Source of the DNA: Camarhynchus parvulus
Taxonomy: Eukaryota; Chordata; Aves; Passeriformes; Thraupidae
DNA: 64,000 bases
Direction of reading: 5' to 3'
Assembly: GCF_901933205.1 (NCBI RefSeq)
Contig: NC_044572.1
Location: 111,426,965 to 111,490,964, forward strand
The notes below the pieces were generated by a model. It was given only the letters and a program-made list of their open reading frames with translations, ran no database searches and was not told the origin of the DNA. Shown here piece by piece: positions 11,008-23,499 of this stretch (within the stretch, counting starts at the first letter, position 1; each line of letters opens with the position of its first letter). A program made the translations under genes and the position numbers.

Positions 11008-14000
11008 ATGCAATTCCTATATTTTGCATGTATTTGGATTGATGGCTGTTTAAACGTAAAATTTCAGCTTTATACCTAAATTTACTGACTAATGAAAGTC
11101 ATTAAATATGTCCACCTTCAACCTGTCCTTTATCCTGTTCCACCCTGGAGCCCATAATTTCTTTTCCTTATGGAAACATAGGTTACAGCAAGATAGAAGA
11201 AGGGAATCTGCAGGAAGGCAGGAGAGACAAAAAGAGCAGCCCAATACTTTAAAGTTTTGAAACTTTGATATGAAAGTCTGTAAGACAGTATCCATGTTCA
11301 TCTTGTATTTATCATCATACACACTGATGTTTAGAGAAATCCACCTCAGTTTTGTGTTTTATGATTATCTAACAGTAAAACTAATATCAGAATTAAGAAC
11401 AAACACATATTGTCTGCTTATACAAAAATATTTTTCATTTCAAAATAAAACAGTTTAATAACAAGTACACCCTCATTTACTCTCAGTTCAGAGGTTTGGT
11501 TTTTGGGAAGGTGAAGTTGTTTATTTGTTTCTTTCTAGAAAGCTGATGCCACTGCTCCTAAAAATTATCAGAGGCTCCATTAATTTTATAATCTTTCAGA
11601 AAATACCCAATCACCTTCTTCAGGTACTCAGTGGGAACTCAAATACCATATGGCACTAGTTTAAAACTCGAAGTTCTGTGGAGATGACAAAAGAACTGTA
11701 AGACTGCAGTGTATTTCATTCCTAGGATCAGTGAGCAGGCTAACAAAAAAACAGGCACACCTGAAATTGCACTGGTCTCTGTGAATTAGAGAAGCTGAGA
11801 ACTTCCACTGTTAATTACAGTTTAAAGAGCTTGGAGTTAATCCAGGTGATTAAACACACGCTTAGACGGCCCTGAGCCTGAGCATTTCCGTGGAGAAATG
11901 CCCTGCTTTTCACACCCGATGGGAGTTTGAATTCACCCTCAGGTACCCACAAGCACAGAGCACTTCTGGGGAGCTGTTGTGCCCCCTTGCCTTGCCAAAC
12001 GAGTCAGACTGTAGGAAGGGAATTTGTGATTAATTTCCCTGTTCCTGGCACAAGACAGATGGGTACCAGACAAAATTAAGGCATAACCTGCTCTGTAGCC
12101 TGTGTGTCCTCCCACCTATATGATGATGGCTAAGTGTCTACCAAAGTCCAGCAGCTGGTGGCAAAGGCAGGCTAAGATTCAAAGGAGTCTAGGCTGCTTT
12201 TCTAGTAAAAACATTTCGTGCCTATTCACTTCTCACTTTACTCTGCCCCTGGCTAAGACAGGACGTGTTCTGTGTCTTGTTCTGATTTTTAAAGGCTCAG
12301 AAAATAGATGTACCTTTTGCCTCCAGTTGTGTTCCTCAATCTAATGCGCTATTAAGGAGAGAAGCTTCAATTTTCTTTCCACTGCTAATGAAGCAAGTGA
12401 GTATTTGGCTTGCTTCTTCAATCAGACCTGTAGTAATTGAAAGAAAAAGGATTTAAAAGTACAAAAGAGTGCTCTTAGAAGAAGATGAATGTCCTGACAT
12501 GTCCCCAGCCTCATTGTTTTGTAAACAAGCCAGTCAGATTTCAGTCCTATAGGCAGAATTCTCAATAAAACTGAGACGGTTTTGCTCAATATCACTACAA
12601 TCACTTCTAGAGCTGTCATCAAATGTGGGAATAACTTAATGAAGGAGCTGTGCTTTGCAAGTTTTGTGCTTAATATTTGATCCCTGAAAACTGCCTGTAA
12701 TGAGAGCTGCTTTGATATATGCAATCATCATGCTGTAAAAAGAAGGCCAAACAATGGACAGAGAACAATTATATTCAATGACTATAGTCCAAACAAGTGT
12801 TGAATCAAATCAGGTGCAAACAAGACTTTCCTCAGCTGAGGGTAGAGAGGTGTAAAAAGAAAAGTGTTTCCAAATCAAAGCAAAAGTTCAAAGGAGATTC
12901 AGTAAAGGAGAAATGGCTTAGGCTCACAGAATTACACAAGAACCTTTGCAAAAGAGAAGAGATTAAAGGTGTGCTTGTTCTGCCAGCTGAACCATCAGCT
13001 GTGCTTAGAAGAGGAAATCTGAAACAAAGAGACCTCTTTCTTTATTAAATTCTCTCAATAATTGTATATAAGTGATAACAATACAAACAAAATTCACTTG
13101 CTATACAAGAAAGATTTTTTTTTACTTCTCATATTTGTAATCTCTTAATATGAAAAAAATCACTAAAGAAAAGTGATAAATTTTATTGCAGCTTTAATGC
13201 AGAAAATATTCTATGCTCAGTGTTGATTTTTATGACACATTTTTCTTGTGCTGTTTTAAAATATAAATTAAGTTTTCCTCCATAACACCAGGCTTAGATT
13301 CAGTCCACAATTGAATCTAGAAACTAAAGCTACTTTGGATGGTCTATTACATTAAGTTATCTCAACTTCCTTTAAGTGAGATTACCATAACCACATAGGT
13401 AAACATTGGGTTTTATGCAGTGGAACAGGAAGGAAGAATTGGTAGTTTATTTAAATTGCATTCTTAAAGGGGTGGTTCTTCTCTCAAAACATTTGTGGGT
13501 CTTGTTAACAGCTGAAGTGTGTCAAAGTAAGAATACAGACCACCAGGTGAAACACTTTGGTTAAAAGGATCTATATGAAACTGTTATGTTTTCAAAATCC
13601 AAGGAGCAAAAACAGACATGGTACCCCAACAAGAGATTATGACTCTGGAAAGGATCCAGATTGTTTCACCATGTGCAAAGAAGGGATACAGGATCCTCTA
13701 AAATGTCTGCTACTGTTTGGGTAAAATTTAAAATTACTGATATACAATGAATGATCTCAACCAGCTCCCGCCAGTGCCACTCAGAGCACAAGATGCCCTT
13801 TTATTCCTGCACAGTCCTCCTCTCCTTTAGACACAAATTAGTTAGAAGAGAAAAATAACTCTTCTTTTGCTTATGCAACTAATACTGTTTTACAATAGGA
13901 CAGCAAGAATGTGTAAAATAAAGCAAGTAATAATTTGTACCTTTTTCACGGACTTGCTGAACATATGGCAATGGGGAAATTATGTTGTTGATTTCTACAT

Positions 14001-14526
14001 TCATAAATTCCTTTTTAAATTGGCAGAGAGGAAATCTTCTATTCTTCCAAACCCAGACATTATCTGTTTTCTGATGCTGCTTTGAAAAATAATTGCATAT
14101 GATAAATTCCTATGTTTGCATAGCCTTATTTTGGCATTCATTCAGATATATGAAAAAATGTACAGTTCAAAATCAGGCTATCTTATACAGTGCCAAAAGC
14201 AACACTGATGTTAAGAAAACAACTGCAATCACGTTCATGAGATTACAGAGTAATACACTAATTTTCTGGAGTAAAAAAAAAAAGAAATAAAAAAGGCAAA
14301 GTCACAAAATCCCCATCAACTAAAAGGTCATTCCTGTTTTTCTTCACTTCCTTTTCCTCAGGCAATAGAATTCAATTATAATAATGTACTTCATTTGTGC
14401 ATTTTATCATTTCTGCTAATGTATTTGGCAGTTCATTTAGAAATTAATTTGGATCAACTTTCAGCTTTTCATAAAAGTACTTGAAGAAACAGGGTATTGG
14501 ACAAGATCCAAGCAAAGTCCAGACAG

Positions 14527-14897
14527 AATCACAGAATCATTAAGGCTGGAAAAGACATCTGAGATCACCAAGTCCAACCATTAACCCAGCACTGACATGT
14601 TCATCACTGAACTGCCCAAGTGCCACATCTATAGGTTTTCTGAACACTTCCAAGTGTGGTGGTTTTACCACTTCCTTGGGCAGCTTGTTTCAGTGCTGTC
14701 CACCCTTGCCATGAACAAACTTTTCCTAAACTTTCCTAAACTTTTCCAACCTAAACCTTCCCTAGTAAAACTTGAGCACTTCCCCAGTTCCATTGCCATT
14801 CTCTGGACATGCTCCAACACCTCAATATCTTTCTTGTAGTGAGAGGCCTAAAGCTGAACACAGGATTCAAGGTGTGGCCTCTCAAGTGTAGAGTACA
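14527..14897 (-). mobile_element. CR1 retroposon fragment, 3' end, minus strand
   Basis: The plus strand starts with the reverse complement of the CR1 3' end (ATCACAGAATCATTAAGG, then GATCACCAAGTCCAACC). It continues about 370 bp through the 3' UTR and the last part of the second ORF region as known from bird CR1s. The copy is 5'-truncated, as is usual, and carries small tandem errors (for example at 14715-14745). It is dead sequence; the 80-codon plus-strand frame here is antisense chance. CR1 is a non-LTR retroposon and makes no flanking target duplication that I could use. Confidence 0.92.
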
Positions 14898-17800
14898 TTT
14901 TGTGTTCCTAAACCAACTCTATAATTTTGGTGTCAACCAGATTGCTGGCAGGAATGTTTAGACCCTTATCATGTCAAGAGATCAAAATATCTTTACCTAT
15001 AAATCTCTCCTTAAAAGGTAAAGCCTCCTATTGAAAGACATGTTTGGAAGAGATGAAAGCTGGACTAAAAATACTGTCTGAAAATAAGAAGTTTTGCTTT
15101 AGAAGTCATGCAAATCACATAATACTTGACAGTTATGAACAAAGGAGGTCTCTGCTCTGAAATGCTCGAAGTCTAAAGCTTATTTGAAATAGTGAAAAAA
15201 TTGTTACTTTATCGGTAGATAATGGAATAAGATCAAAAATAATCAAAAATAGATTATAAAACATAGAAAATTCTGTGAGACATTGAACAAAATAGTCTTC
15301 ATTTTACTAGCTACAAATATTGTCCTCTCACATGTTATTCCTTACAATGAAAATAAAATAAGATGAACTACAAAGCAACACACTAAATGAGGTAAGCAGA
15401 GCCAGTGAGCAGATTGAATTAAAATGATACAGCACTTGACAGCAGGTAAAAAAAAAAAAAAAAACAAAAATATATAATTATTTTATAAACTTCAAGTTAA
15501 AAAAAATAAGAGGAGAATGAACTTCTGGCAGGATACAGAAACCTGAAATGAACTCAATAATAAGCAGTTCTGAGCAAAAAGCGAATGTAGAAGTGTGTAA
15601 ATGTTGAGCTGTCAAAAGTCATGCAATGCTCCAGAGGATGAGAGCAGAACTACTGATGACACAGTAGCAAATCTTATGCCAAAAATCATAAAAAATACAT
15701 TAAATATTGTTACAAAAGTGGCAAATGGCATGTGAAGCCAAATGGCATCACAAGCAGGATGGTTTGGTCTTTCTGTTACTCTGACTCACATCTTCTTCTA
15801 TGTGAGAGCCCTGCAGTGCAGAGAAGAGATGCTGCATTCAAAATCCTTTGCTCTCTGGGTCCATAAGAAACTTCCTTTCCATCAGCATTTGTGAAGACAC
15901 ACACAGCAGAGGTGGAAGACTGAAGACCATGCGACCCAATCAGACTGTATTGTTTTATATTTCTTATACCTGGTTTTCTATTACCATGTCCAATTATTAT
16001 CAGAGGTGCCTCATGAAGTTATCACAGGTGTTTATAGATTCTTACATGGGTAGTGTAGTTTCTAAGCATGTCAAAATAATATTGAATTCACATAAGAGTC
16101 ATAGCATCTAAAACTCATTATTATTATTAATTTTAACTGTTCATGATTCCTTCTTAGAGGATTCATGCTAGACACACAAGTTGTAAGATTTATGCAGACA
16201 AGCAGTACCTTCAAAAACTCCTATGAAATGAAAGCCCTTAACTTTTAATTTTTTTTTTTTCAGATTTGCTTCATGCTATTTTTTAACTTCTAGACTGGTT
16301 TTTCAAACAGAAAGAAAATCCCTGATAACAACCAAAATAAAAGCTGAACCCTGAAATGCACCAGTTCTCTAAAGAGATGGAGTGGCTGACACAGGGGGAA
16401 CTGAGCCTAGTTGAGGTAGCTTATTATGCAGTACTTTGGGAAGAATTATCAGAAGCACTGTAAAGCAAAGATTAAACCATTTACTCTCAGCATGTATGAT
16501 ATTCTGCAAGCCATCACCAGTTTCAGTTCTCAAATCCATAAAACAAGGGATGGATGAGGGATATCAACATGTTAGTGTCCAATCCACCTCTTGTTTCAGG
16601 ATGTCTTAATTGCATCTGATCTGGCAGAGGGACAGTTTTGCATAGATTGGGATGGAAAGAAAAGTTTGTTTAATTGTTTGTTTGTTCATTTTTTACACCT
16701 CTTTAAAAAGCCTTCTGAATCCTTAAAAAAACCAAACAAACCACAACTCACCAAAAACCCCCCAACAAATAAAAAAAGCAAAACAAAACCCAGACATTTC
16801 TATTGTTAGTATTTTCTTTCCTGTTTAGTCCATAATGAGTGAGTAATAGGGATAGCTGAAGAGTCACTCCTCTATCTTGGAATTAGCCCAGACCATCTGG
16901 CACCATCCCAACACTCTTTATCCTCAGAGCATTTAAACAGCAGCAACTGAGCAGAGAAGAGTGGGGAAAAAAAGTACAGAAGATTTATGAAAGCAGTAAA
17001 TGCAATGAGACTTAGAACACAGTGAATTATTAGTTGCAAATTAATCTTATCTGAAGGTCAGACCAATCCAACTGTTTGTAGATCACATGAAAATTGATTC
17101 TAGTTTCTGGCAATTTGCTATTCTAACTTTTAATTGAATGAGACAAATCATCTATTTTCTCCTAATACAATTTTGCCGTTTTCACTTTTCATTTCATGTG
17201 GGGTCTGCCCTGGATAGAACATGACCTCTGACTTAAAGGAAGATTGATTTTGGTACAAGCAGTCTCTTTTTTTTCCATAGGTAGCTACTTTACCATAGGT
17301 AGCTACATCATAAGGAATTGTGTGAAGGGGCTGAATCAAAAAGTTCTCAAAATTTAAAGAAATTTTTGCTACAGCATATTTTCAATGCAGTAATAAAAAG
17401 TTTTACTAATGGAAAAAGCTGAAAATATGAGAAGTATTAAAAGACATTATTACATACATATATATATATATATGCATATTTAAATATCTGTATTTCTACA
17501 TATTCATTTTTCACAAGTATGTTCTCTCACCCTAATTCTAAAAAGTAAAAATAAAGAGTAAAACACTTGTATATTCCTGAATTCTCTTCTTCTTCCTGAC
17601 AAAAAGAAGGTAGAAGAGTTAAAATTTTTACTATTATCCCCTTAATTGCTAGGTAGTGAAAAACAGACAGAAAAAAAATTATTTTCCATTGAGGGTAGAG
17701 GGAGGGCATCCTCCAATTTTTTTAAGTCTTACAATAAATTTGTCTTCTCCAGAGAGCTTACACTCATTTGATGCAGTAGTCAGAGATGTGGCGGATAAAA

Positions 17801-19822
17801 GAAGAGGAAGGGGACAGAGAAGTATGTCTGCCTATGAAAGGAGTCAGTATGGGAGCTGAAACAATTATTCTTTTCGCATTTATAAGACTTTTTTTCTTTT
17901 ATTTGTTTTAATGTGTGAGTGAGATCAAGAAAAGCATTACTTGATGGACTGTACTAAATCTGCATGGGTGGACATGACTATTCCATGTGCTTTTCTGGAC
18001 AATAACTAATCTAATCAGATTAGAGCTTTTATCAAATATGAGGACAACACAGATTTGCATGCATCACACTGACAGTGAAAAACCAGCACTTTTCTGGGAT
18101 TAAAAAGACATATAATTGTCTCACATAAGCATAAGCATCAGAGAGAATTTCCAATAATGCTTTCCCAAAAAAGTGCAAGGACAATAAATCAAAGTATTTT
18201 GCAGACACCACCTGAAGTGTGGCCTTGTATTTGTAGGGACTGCTTCAGGATATGAAGCTGATTTCATTTGATAACTAGTCTTTGTAGCACAGGAGCAGAA
18301 AAACAAGGCTTACTGGCAGTAAAATCAGAAAAGTAGACAAAAAAATAGATCCTGAAATCCCTGCTGTGATCATTATTAATTTGCTAGTTTAAGTGATGGG
18401 ATCTTCCTGCCAAGACAGTGTACTTTTATATATTTGTGCAAGAGCCTGGGAGTAGAAATACTCCTGCAGCAAATAGATAGCAGTTATTTCCCTTTGATAA
18501 TTTTTTTATCTTTTTAATACACTGAGAAAGTAACCCCCACAGTCAAATAAACAAAGAGATATTTACCATTTAGATTTATCAGTGTCCACCTGTAGCATCA
18601 TGTGCTCTGGTTTATTTCCCATCCCACAGAGTACTGTTGCCTGCCAGCACAGATTTTCTGCCTTCAGACTTTGGAAACACAACATCTGGCTCCTTATACA
18701 AGGATTTTCATCTTTTTGGACACTGCCTACTGGAAGGAGGAAAGGGTTCCTATACTGGATCAAATTTGTAATCCAAGGAAGAAAACTGATTTATTTGCTT
18801 GAAATCATTTGACTAACTTGAAAGTACCATTAGATGCAGCTTTGTAAGGGGTACTCATTTCCAAAAATAAGAGCCTAAAGGTTATCATGTGACACAGAGG
18901 AAGTTTAATAGTCATATTTTTTGAGCTTTAGTTAAGTGAAATTTTCTGAGAACTGAACTTCAGTATAGATTTTTTTTTAATTCAGTAAATCAAATACATC
19001 TCTGATAAATCTGTCAATATTTTCAACTGATATCACCTGTAGTCTGACTATTCTTCCAAGATTGTATGAAAAACATTTGCAACCAGAATAGCTGAATAAC
19101 TTCCTTGAACATTAGTACAATTTTATGCCTTTACCCGCATTAACTCTGTAGGCATTTTATGAGCAAAATGCATTAAGTGTTTGCTCACATGAGTAAAGAG
19201 CTGCTTCCTTGAACCACTACAATATATATCTCATTATTTTATAATCTCTTTACAGAGTAGTATAGACTTGAAATATTAAATTTACCAGTCTACTGCTCTT
19301 TATATTCTACTTCCATCTCAAGAATTTATATTTGTTGCATGCCACTTCCTCCTCCCTCTTATTTGTTATCTCATAAAGGTATCACATAAATGAAAGTTCG
19401 TTTATTTTTTCCAGCTGCATCACTAGGTAAAATAAAAGATATTACCCACCTGCATAAGTTCTGTTATTTCCTTAGACTATCATGACCAGAACATCCTACT
19501 TTATTTTAGCAAGTACAGTCAACTTGTGAAAAGGAATGTTGTTTACTTCTATTATATAATGACACCTTGAGATGTAGAGCCAGCTGCAATGGAGGAACCA
19601 GAAAAACTCTTACATTTGTGGCTCTAAAAGAGCCCAAACATCGACCTTCATTGAAATTTATTCAGTTCTAACAGAATTAATATTGCTCAAAGCTAAGATA
19701 AGCTGTGCTTCCCTGATATTTTGACAATATTTCTCTTTTTTTTAGCTTATATTTCTTAGTGAAAATTAATTCCATCCAAAGCAGCAGGCTTATGCAAAGT
19801 TGCCTTAGGCTGGTGGAAATTT
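14898..19822. other. Unique AT-rich stretch, no gene recognised
   Basis: About 4.9 kb without a gene or recognisable transposon. It holds a run of 17 A at 15448-15464, an A/C-rich low-complexity patch at about 16721-16796, a (TA)n patch at 17451-17478 and a 14-bp direct repeat at 17275-17306. Confidence 0.6.
17451..17478. repeat. TA-rich simple repeat
   Basis: TACATACA leading into (TA)n, about 28 bp. Confidence 0.85.
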
Positions 19823-19856
19823 AAAACAAAACAAAACAAAACAAAACAAAACAAAC
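19823..19856. repeat. (AAAAC)n simple repeat
   Basis: Between six and seven uninterrupted AAAAC units. Confidence 0.95.
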
Positions 19857-20106
19857 CTTTCGACGATAGGTGATAATAGGATTTAGAGAACACTTAATGC
19901 TTCTCAGTGGTAAGCACCACATCATTTGTCCACAGTACCTGGAGTGTAAGAAAGAATTTGGTGTTACCTGTGCAGGTTCCACCTTCCCCATTCCCTCCAG
20001 TGTTATGGGGAGCCACAGCTGAGACAGAAATTTTTCACTGAGATTCTTACAAAGGAAGAATAAATGAGTTACTACAGAAAACAGAGTCCTCAAGCACCTT
20101 TCAGTG

Positions 20107-20179
20107 ATATCTATATCTATCTATATCTATATCATCTATATCTATATTTATATTTATATGTATATCTATATCTATATCT
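20107..20179. repeat. ATCTAT-type simple repeat
   Basis: About 73 bp built from TATCTA/ATCTAT and TATTTA units, with several unit-length changes. It is likely length-variable. Confidence 0.93.
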
Positions 20180-23092
20180 GCACATTTTTTTTCCAGCACA
20201 AGACCAACCCTCCAGTGAACAGTAAAAGATTTCTGCAGGGTTAAAACAAGAACTTCATAGGGCAGAGAGAGTCAGAGGTAGGAAAATGAGCACCAATCTT
20301 AACCAAAAATTAAGAATGGGAAAGTCCAGACAAGGACAGAGGAATAATCAAAAGGACCACACTTCTGAGTGGCAGCAAATTGCTTGCATCAGCTTAGCTC
20401 TACAGGATAAAAGCACTCCTGTCCAGAAACAGGTGGCCAGTGACTACTCTTTGTTGAACAACAATGGTTTATGGTCATTGCTGGCCAGAAAAAGGTGTGT
20501 TTTAAGTCATGGATGAGGTTCAATTTTCTTTCATTCCAGTATAAATATGCAGGTTCATAGATGACAGAGCAAAGTTAATGTATAGATGAAGTTTGGGATA
20601 AATTTTAGGGTAAAAACATAAGTAATTCAGACATCCAATTGATATTTTGAGGTTCTAGGTTTGAGCTGCATTTGTGTCAATTTTCAGATCCCCATATTCA
20701 GATCCCATATCTCTATATTTTCCTCCCTCCCCCAAAAAAAAAAAAAAAAAAAAAAATATACCCCCGCCCCATGTTTTCCTTCTTAAAAACAAAACAAAAA
20801 AGAAATCAGAAAAGAAAAATAAATGGACTAATATTGTAACATCTTAAGTTAAAGCCTGGATGAATAACCATGGGACTGACACATGCAAACTGAGCACAAC
20901 GGGTGAAGACTGTTCAGGTATTAATCACAAAGCACAAGAAATAGTCCAGATGACAGAGTAAATACCCACTGGCAAACGTGATTTGAAAAGCCTTCACTTT
21001 GCATTTCAAGTTTCCATGCAAGCTTAATAGAAGTAAAAAAGGCAAAATCTACTGATTCTTCTTAAGCAATAGACTCTGACAGTTCAGATAACTTTAGGAT
21101 AGGGCCCTGGACTTGACAAGAGAAACAAAACAGCATAACAAAAATGCATAAACTGCTTTGGGCTTTCTTATTTTTAATATCTCCTGATTAATGAGAGTTC
21201 TCAATCACAGAAAGGGGTTTGGGGATCTTGCACACGGAACCAAAAGAAAAAAGTGAAATCAGAGTTGTTTCAACAAAAACTCTTCCAGAAGATGATAGCT
21301 TAGATCCTTCTCCTGAAAAGCAAATTGTAACCTGAGGATTTCTACCATACCTGAGTCAGGAGGTTTTGAGGGTAACCTTCTTGTTTGCTCCCCAACAGTG
21401 GAAAAGTTTTGCAGCTGGTGGCTGAGAAATAGAAAACATGCAGAGGCATTTGTACCTGCTGGGTCACGGGCTAGCTGAGAAGCACCAGACAGTCTAAAAA
21501 GTAGACAAAATGTGCAGTAAGATGTTTCCAAGGTGTGTATTGATAGCATCCCCTTTCAGGCATATTTGGGGCTTTTAGGTTTTGGAGCCAGGATCTTAAG
21601 CTCCCTTTGCCAAATCTTTTGAGGGGAACATCCTTTCTGGCTTGTGGATCCAAGTCTTCATTGAGCCTATCTAATCAGAAAACCTGACAGCTAACTGAAA
21701 GTAGATAATTTGAAAAATATAACATCTAAGGGCTTTTTTTTCTTCATGAAGTTTTAAAAAAATCTCATGTAATTGAAGCCTTGCATAAACTGTAATTTGT
21801 ATGCAGTAAGATTTTAATGGAAAATTTCTACCAAGTAGTGGATTTGCAGAGTGTCAAGCACCAAAGGCTTTATCTGAAATCAATAAAGACTTCTGGTACA
21901 TCCCATTTCAGGTAATTAAACCTTGCATGACTTCTTTGAGAATATTATGTGGTGTTTTATTCAGTTTTGTAGTTGTTTTCAGACTTTCCCAATTTCCACA
22001 GAAGTTGTTTTTGTGGTATTTGTTTCTTTCCACCAGCCACTCTGAGAAATTAGTTTTCAGCCTACGGTTCCTTAATAAACAATTAACATTTCCATGTAAT
22101 TTAGTGTGGAAGAATTTAAAAAGTAAGAGCCTGTTTTTGCTGTTACTTGGTTGGATGAAGGTCTTTTGTCCTGAAGAATAATTGTTGTCAAATATCTAAT
22201 AGAAAAGAGTTTAAAAGGAAGGCTGTTCTTCCTATGGGGCAAAACCAATCTTTGAACTTACATTTGAAATTCTTTCCAAAACAGGGACATTTTACAAATA
22301 GCTGGCAGTGGAAAAGTGTCAGGTTTTAGTTTTGCTTGTAAATATATTTCAATGTCTGTTTCAGTGATGACTGTTAAAATGAAAGTTCTTTCAACTTTGC
22401 AAGTAAAATAGAGCAGAATAAACTATTAACTATGTTACAGGCGCTGCAGTGCCCTGCAGGTTGCTGAGCCACCTATATCATCATCATTCATTGCATTCAC
22501 TCTTTTGAGCCCAGCCATGGCTTCACAGAGTGTTGGGTGCTTATGAACTGCAACAACTGTGCATAGACAGTACGTCACTTTCTATGTCACTACATGTGAT
22601 GGAAGACATCAGACCTTAATCTCTGTTTCTTGTGGAGACAACAGAGACAGGGCACCTTTGAATACAACAGTGAACTGCTTGCATTTTTTTTCTCAGCTTA
22701 CTTCTGCCTCATTTTCTCAAGTCTTTGACCAGACAGCTTAAACATGGCTTTTCACAGATCACATTCACTCAGAGACAAATGAGGCACAACCAGTTTTTGT
22801 CTCTGAAGTGTCCAGGATGGCAGTGACAGAAAGGCATACGGATCTGCTGCAGACAAGCAGCTATTGAACCTGCCAGCCACGGCCAGTTGCACAAATGCCT
22901 CAAGAGAAGGCACTCTTTTTCCTTCCCTATTGAAATTGGGTAGATATCCAGTGCTAAAAGAAATTACAGACTTGGCAACTCAGAGGTTGTAAGATAGGAC
23001 CTTGTCTCTTCCTGCTGTTTTAAAATTTGTAGTCTTCTTGAGCTTGGCTTTATCACTTAGCTCCCTCCCCCCCGCCTTTGAATTTCAGTATC
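20180..23092. other. Unique stretch, no gene recognised
   Basis: About 2.9 kb. Contains the 23-A run at 20734-20756. Moderately GC-richer patches at 21290-21660 and 22440-22910 hold open frames of up to 96 codons with no recognisable domain. They could be very old transposon remains. Confidence 0.5.
20734..20756. repeat. Run of 23 A between C-rich ends
   Basis: An A run preceded by a CCTCCCTCCCCC tract and followed by TATA and a CCCCCGCCCC tract. No AATAAA lies 10-30 bp upstream and no gene-like sequence precedes it, so it does not look like the tail of a processed gene copy. Confidence 0.9.
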
Positions 23093-23098
23093 CAAGAC

Positions 23099-23493
23099 TG
23101 TCACAGACATTTCTTTTATGAAAAATCCTCTCTCAGGATTTTTCCTGCTGAAGCTGAGAGTTTCAGCAACAAGATGTAAACAATAGATTGTCTGCTGCTG
23201 TGGAATGCAACAGGCTGATCTGTGATTGGTCTGGTGTGGAATGTTTTGGTTCAGTGACCAGTCACAGCAGAGCTAGCTCTCAGAGTTTGTCAAAGCCAGC
23301 TTGTGTGTTATCATTCTTTACTTTTCTTAGCTTAGCTTAGCTTAGCAGCTTCTGGAAACTCTCTTTTCTTTTTCTTTTTTAGTATAGTATAGTATATGTA
23401 TATTATCCTAACATAATAAATCAAGCCTTCTGTAACGGAGTCAAGGATCTCGTCTCTTCCTTCACCCCAAAAACCCTTGTGACCACCGTCACA
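23099..23493 (+). mobile_element. Solo ERV LTR with exact 6-bp duplication
   Basis: A 395-bp LTR starting TGTCACAGACATTTC and ending GACCACCGTCACA. It is flanked by exact 6-bp repeats CAAGAC at 23093-23098 and 23494-23499. An AATAAA signal at 23415-23420 sets the plus orientation. The U3 start carries two stem-loops: a 10-bp stem at 23120-23129/23135-23144 and a 7-bp stem at 23146-23152/23162-23168. Two short pentamer arrays follow: (CTTAG)4 at 23326-23345 and (AGTAT)3 at 23381-23395. The second lies where a TATA box would be expected. I recognise it from memory as a widespread songbird LTR. A 6-bp duplication suggests class II. No interior genes adjoin it, so it is a solo LTR. Confidence 0.92.
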
Positions 23494-23499
23494 CAAGAC

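Larger units (their letters stand above)
5017..14526. other. Long unique AT-rich stretch, no gene recognised
   Basis: About 9.5 kb with no recognisable transposon. A minus-strand open frame of 106 codons (5992-6312) is discussed as a finding. Short tandem echoes occur at 6455-6470, 7040-7060 and 7846-7868. Only small (TA)n and A/T runs are seen besides. The segment 10600-11050 reads like a conserved non-coding element (homeodomain-type TAATTA words, an octamer-like ATTTGCAT word, a perfect hairpin), but this cannot be shown without an alignment. A more GC-rich patch at 11860-12060 has no recognised content. The lack of repeats over 9 kb may reflect selection or chance. Confidence 0.6.

Noticed and set aside
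20734..20756. A run considered as the tail of a processed pseudogene
   Set aside because: No polyadenylation signal, no gene-like sequence upstream and no flanking duplication.
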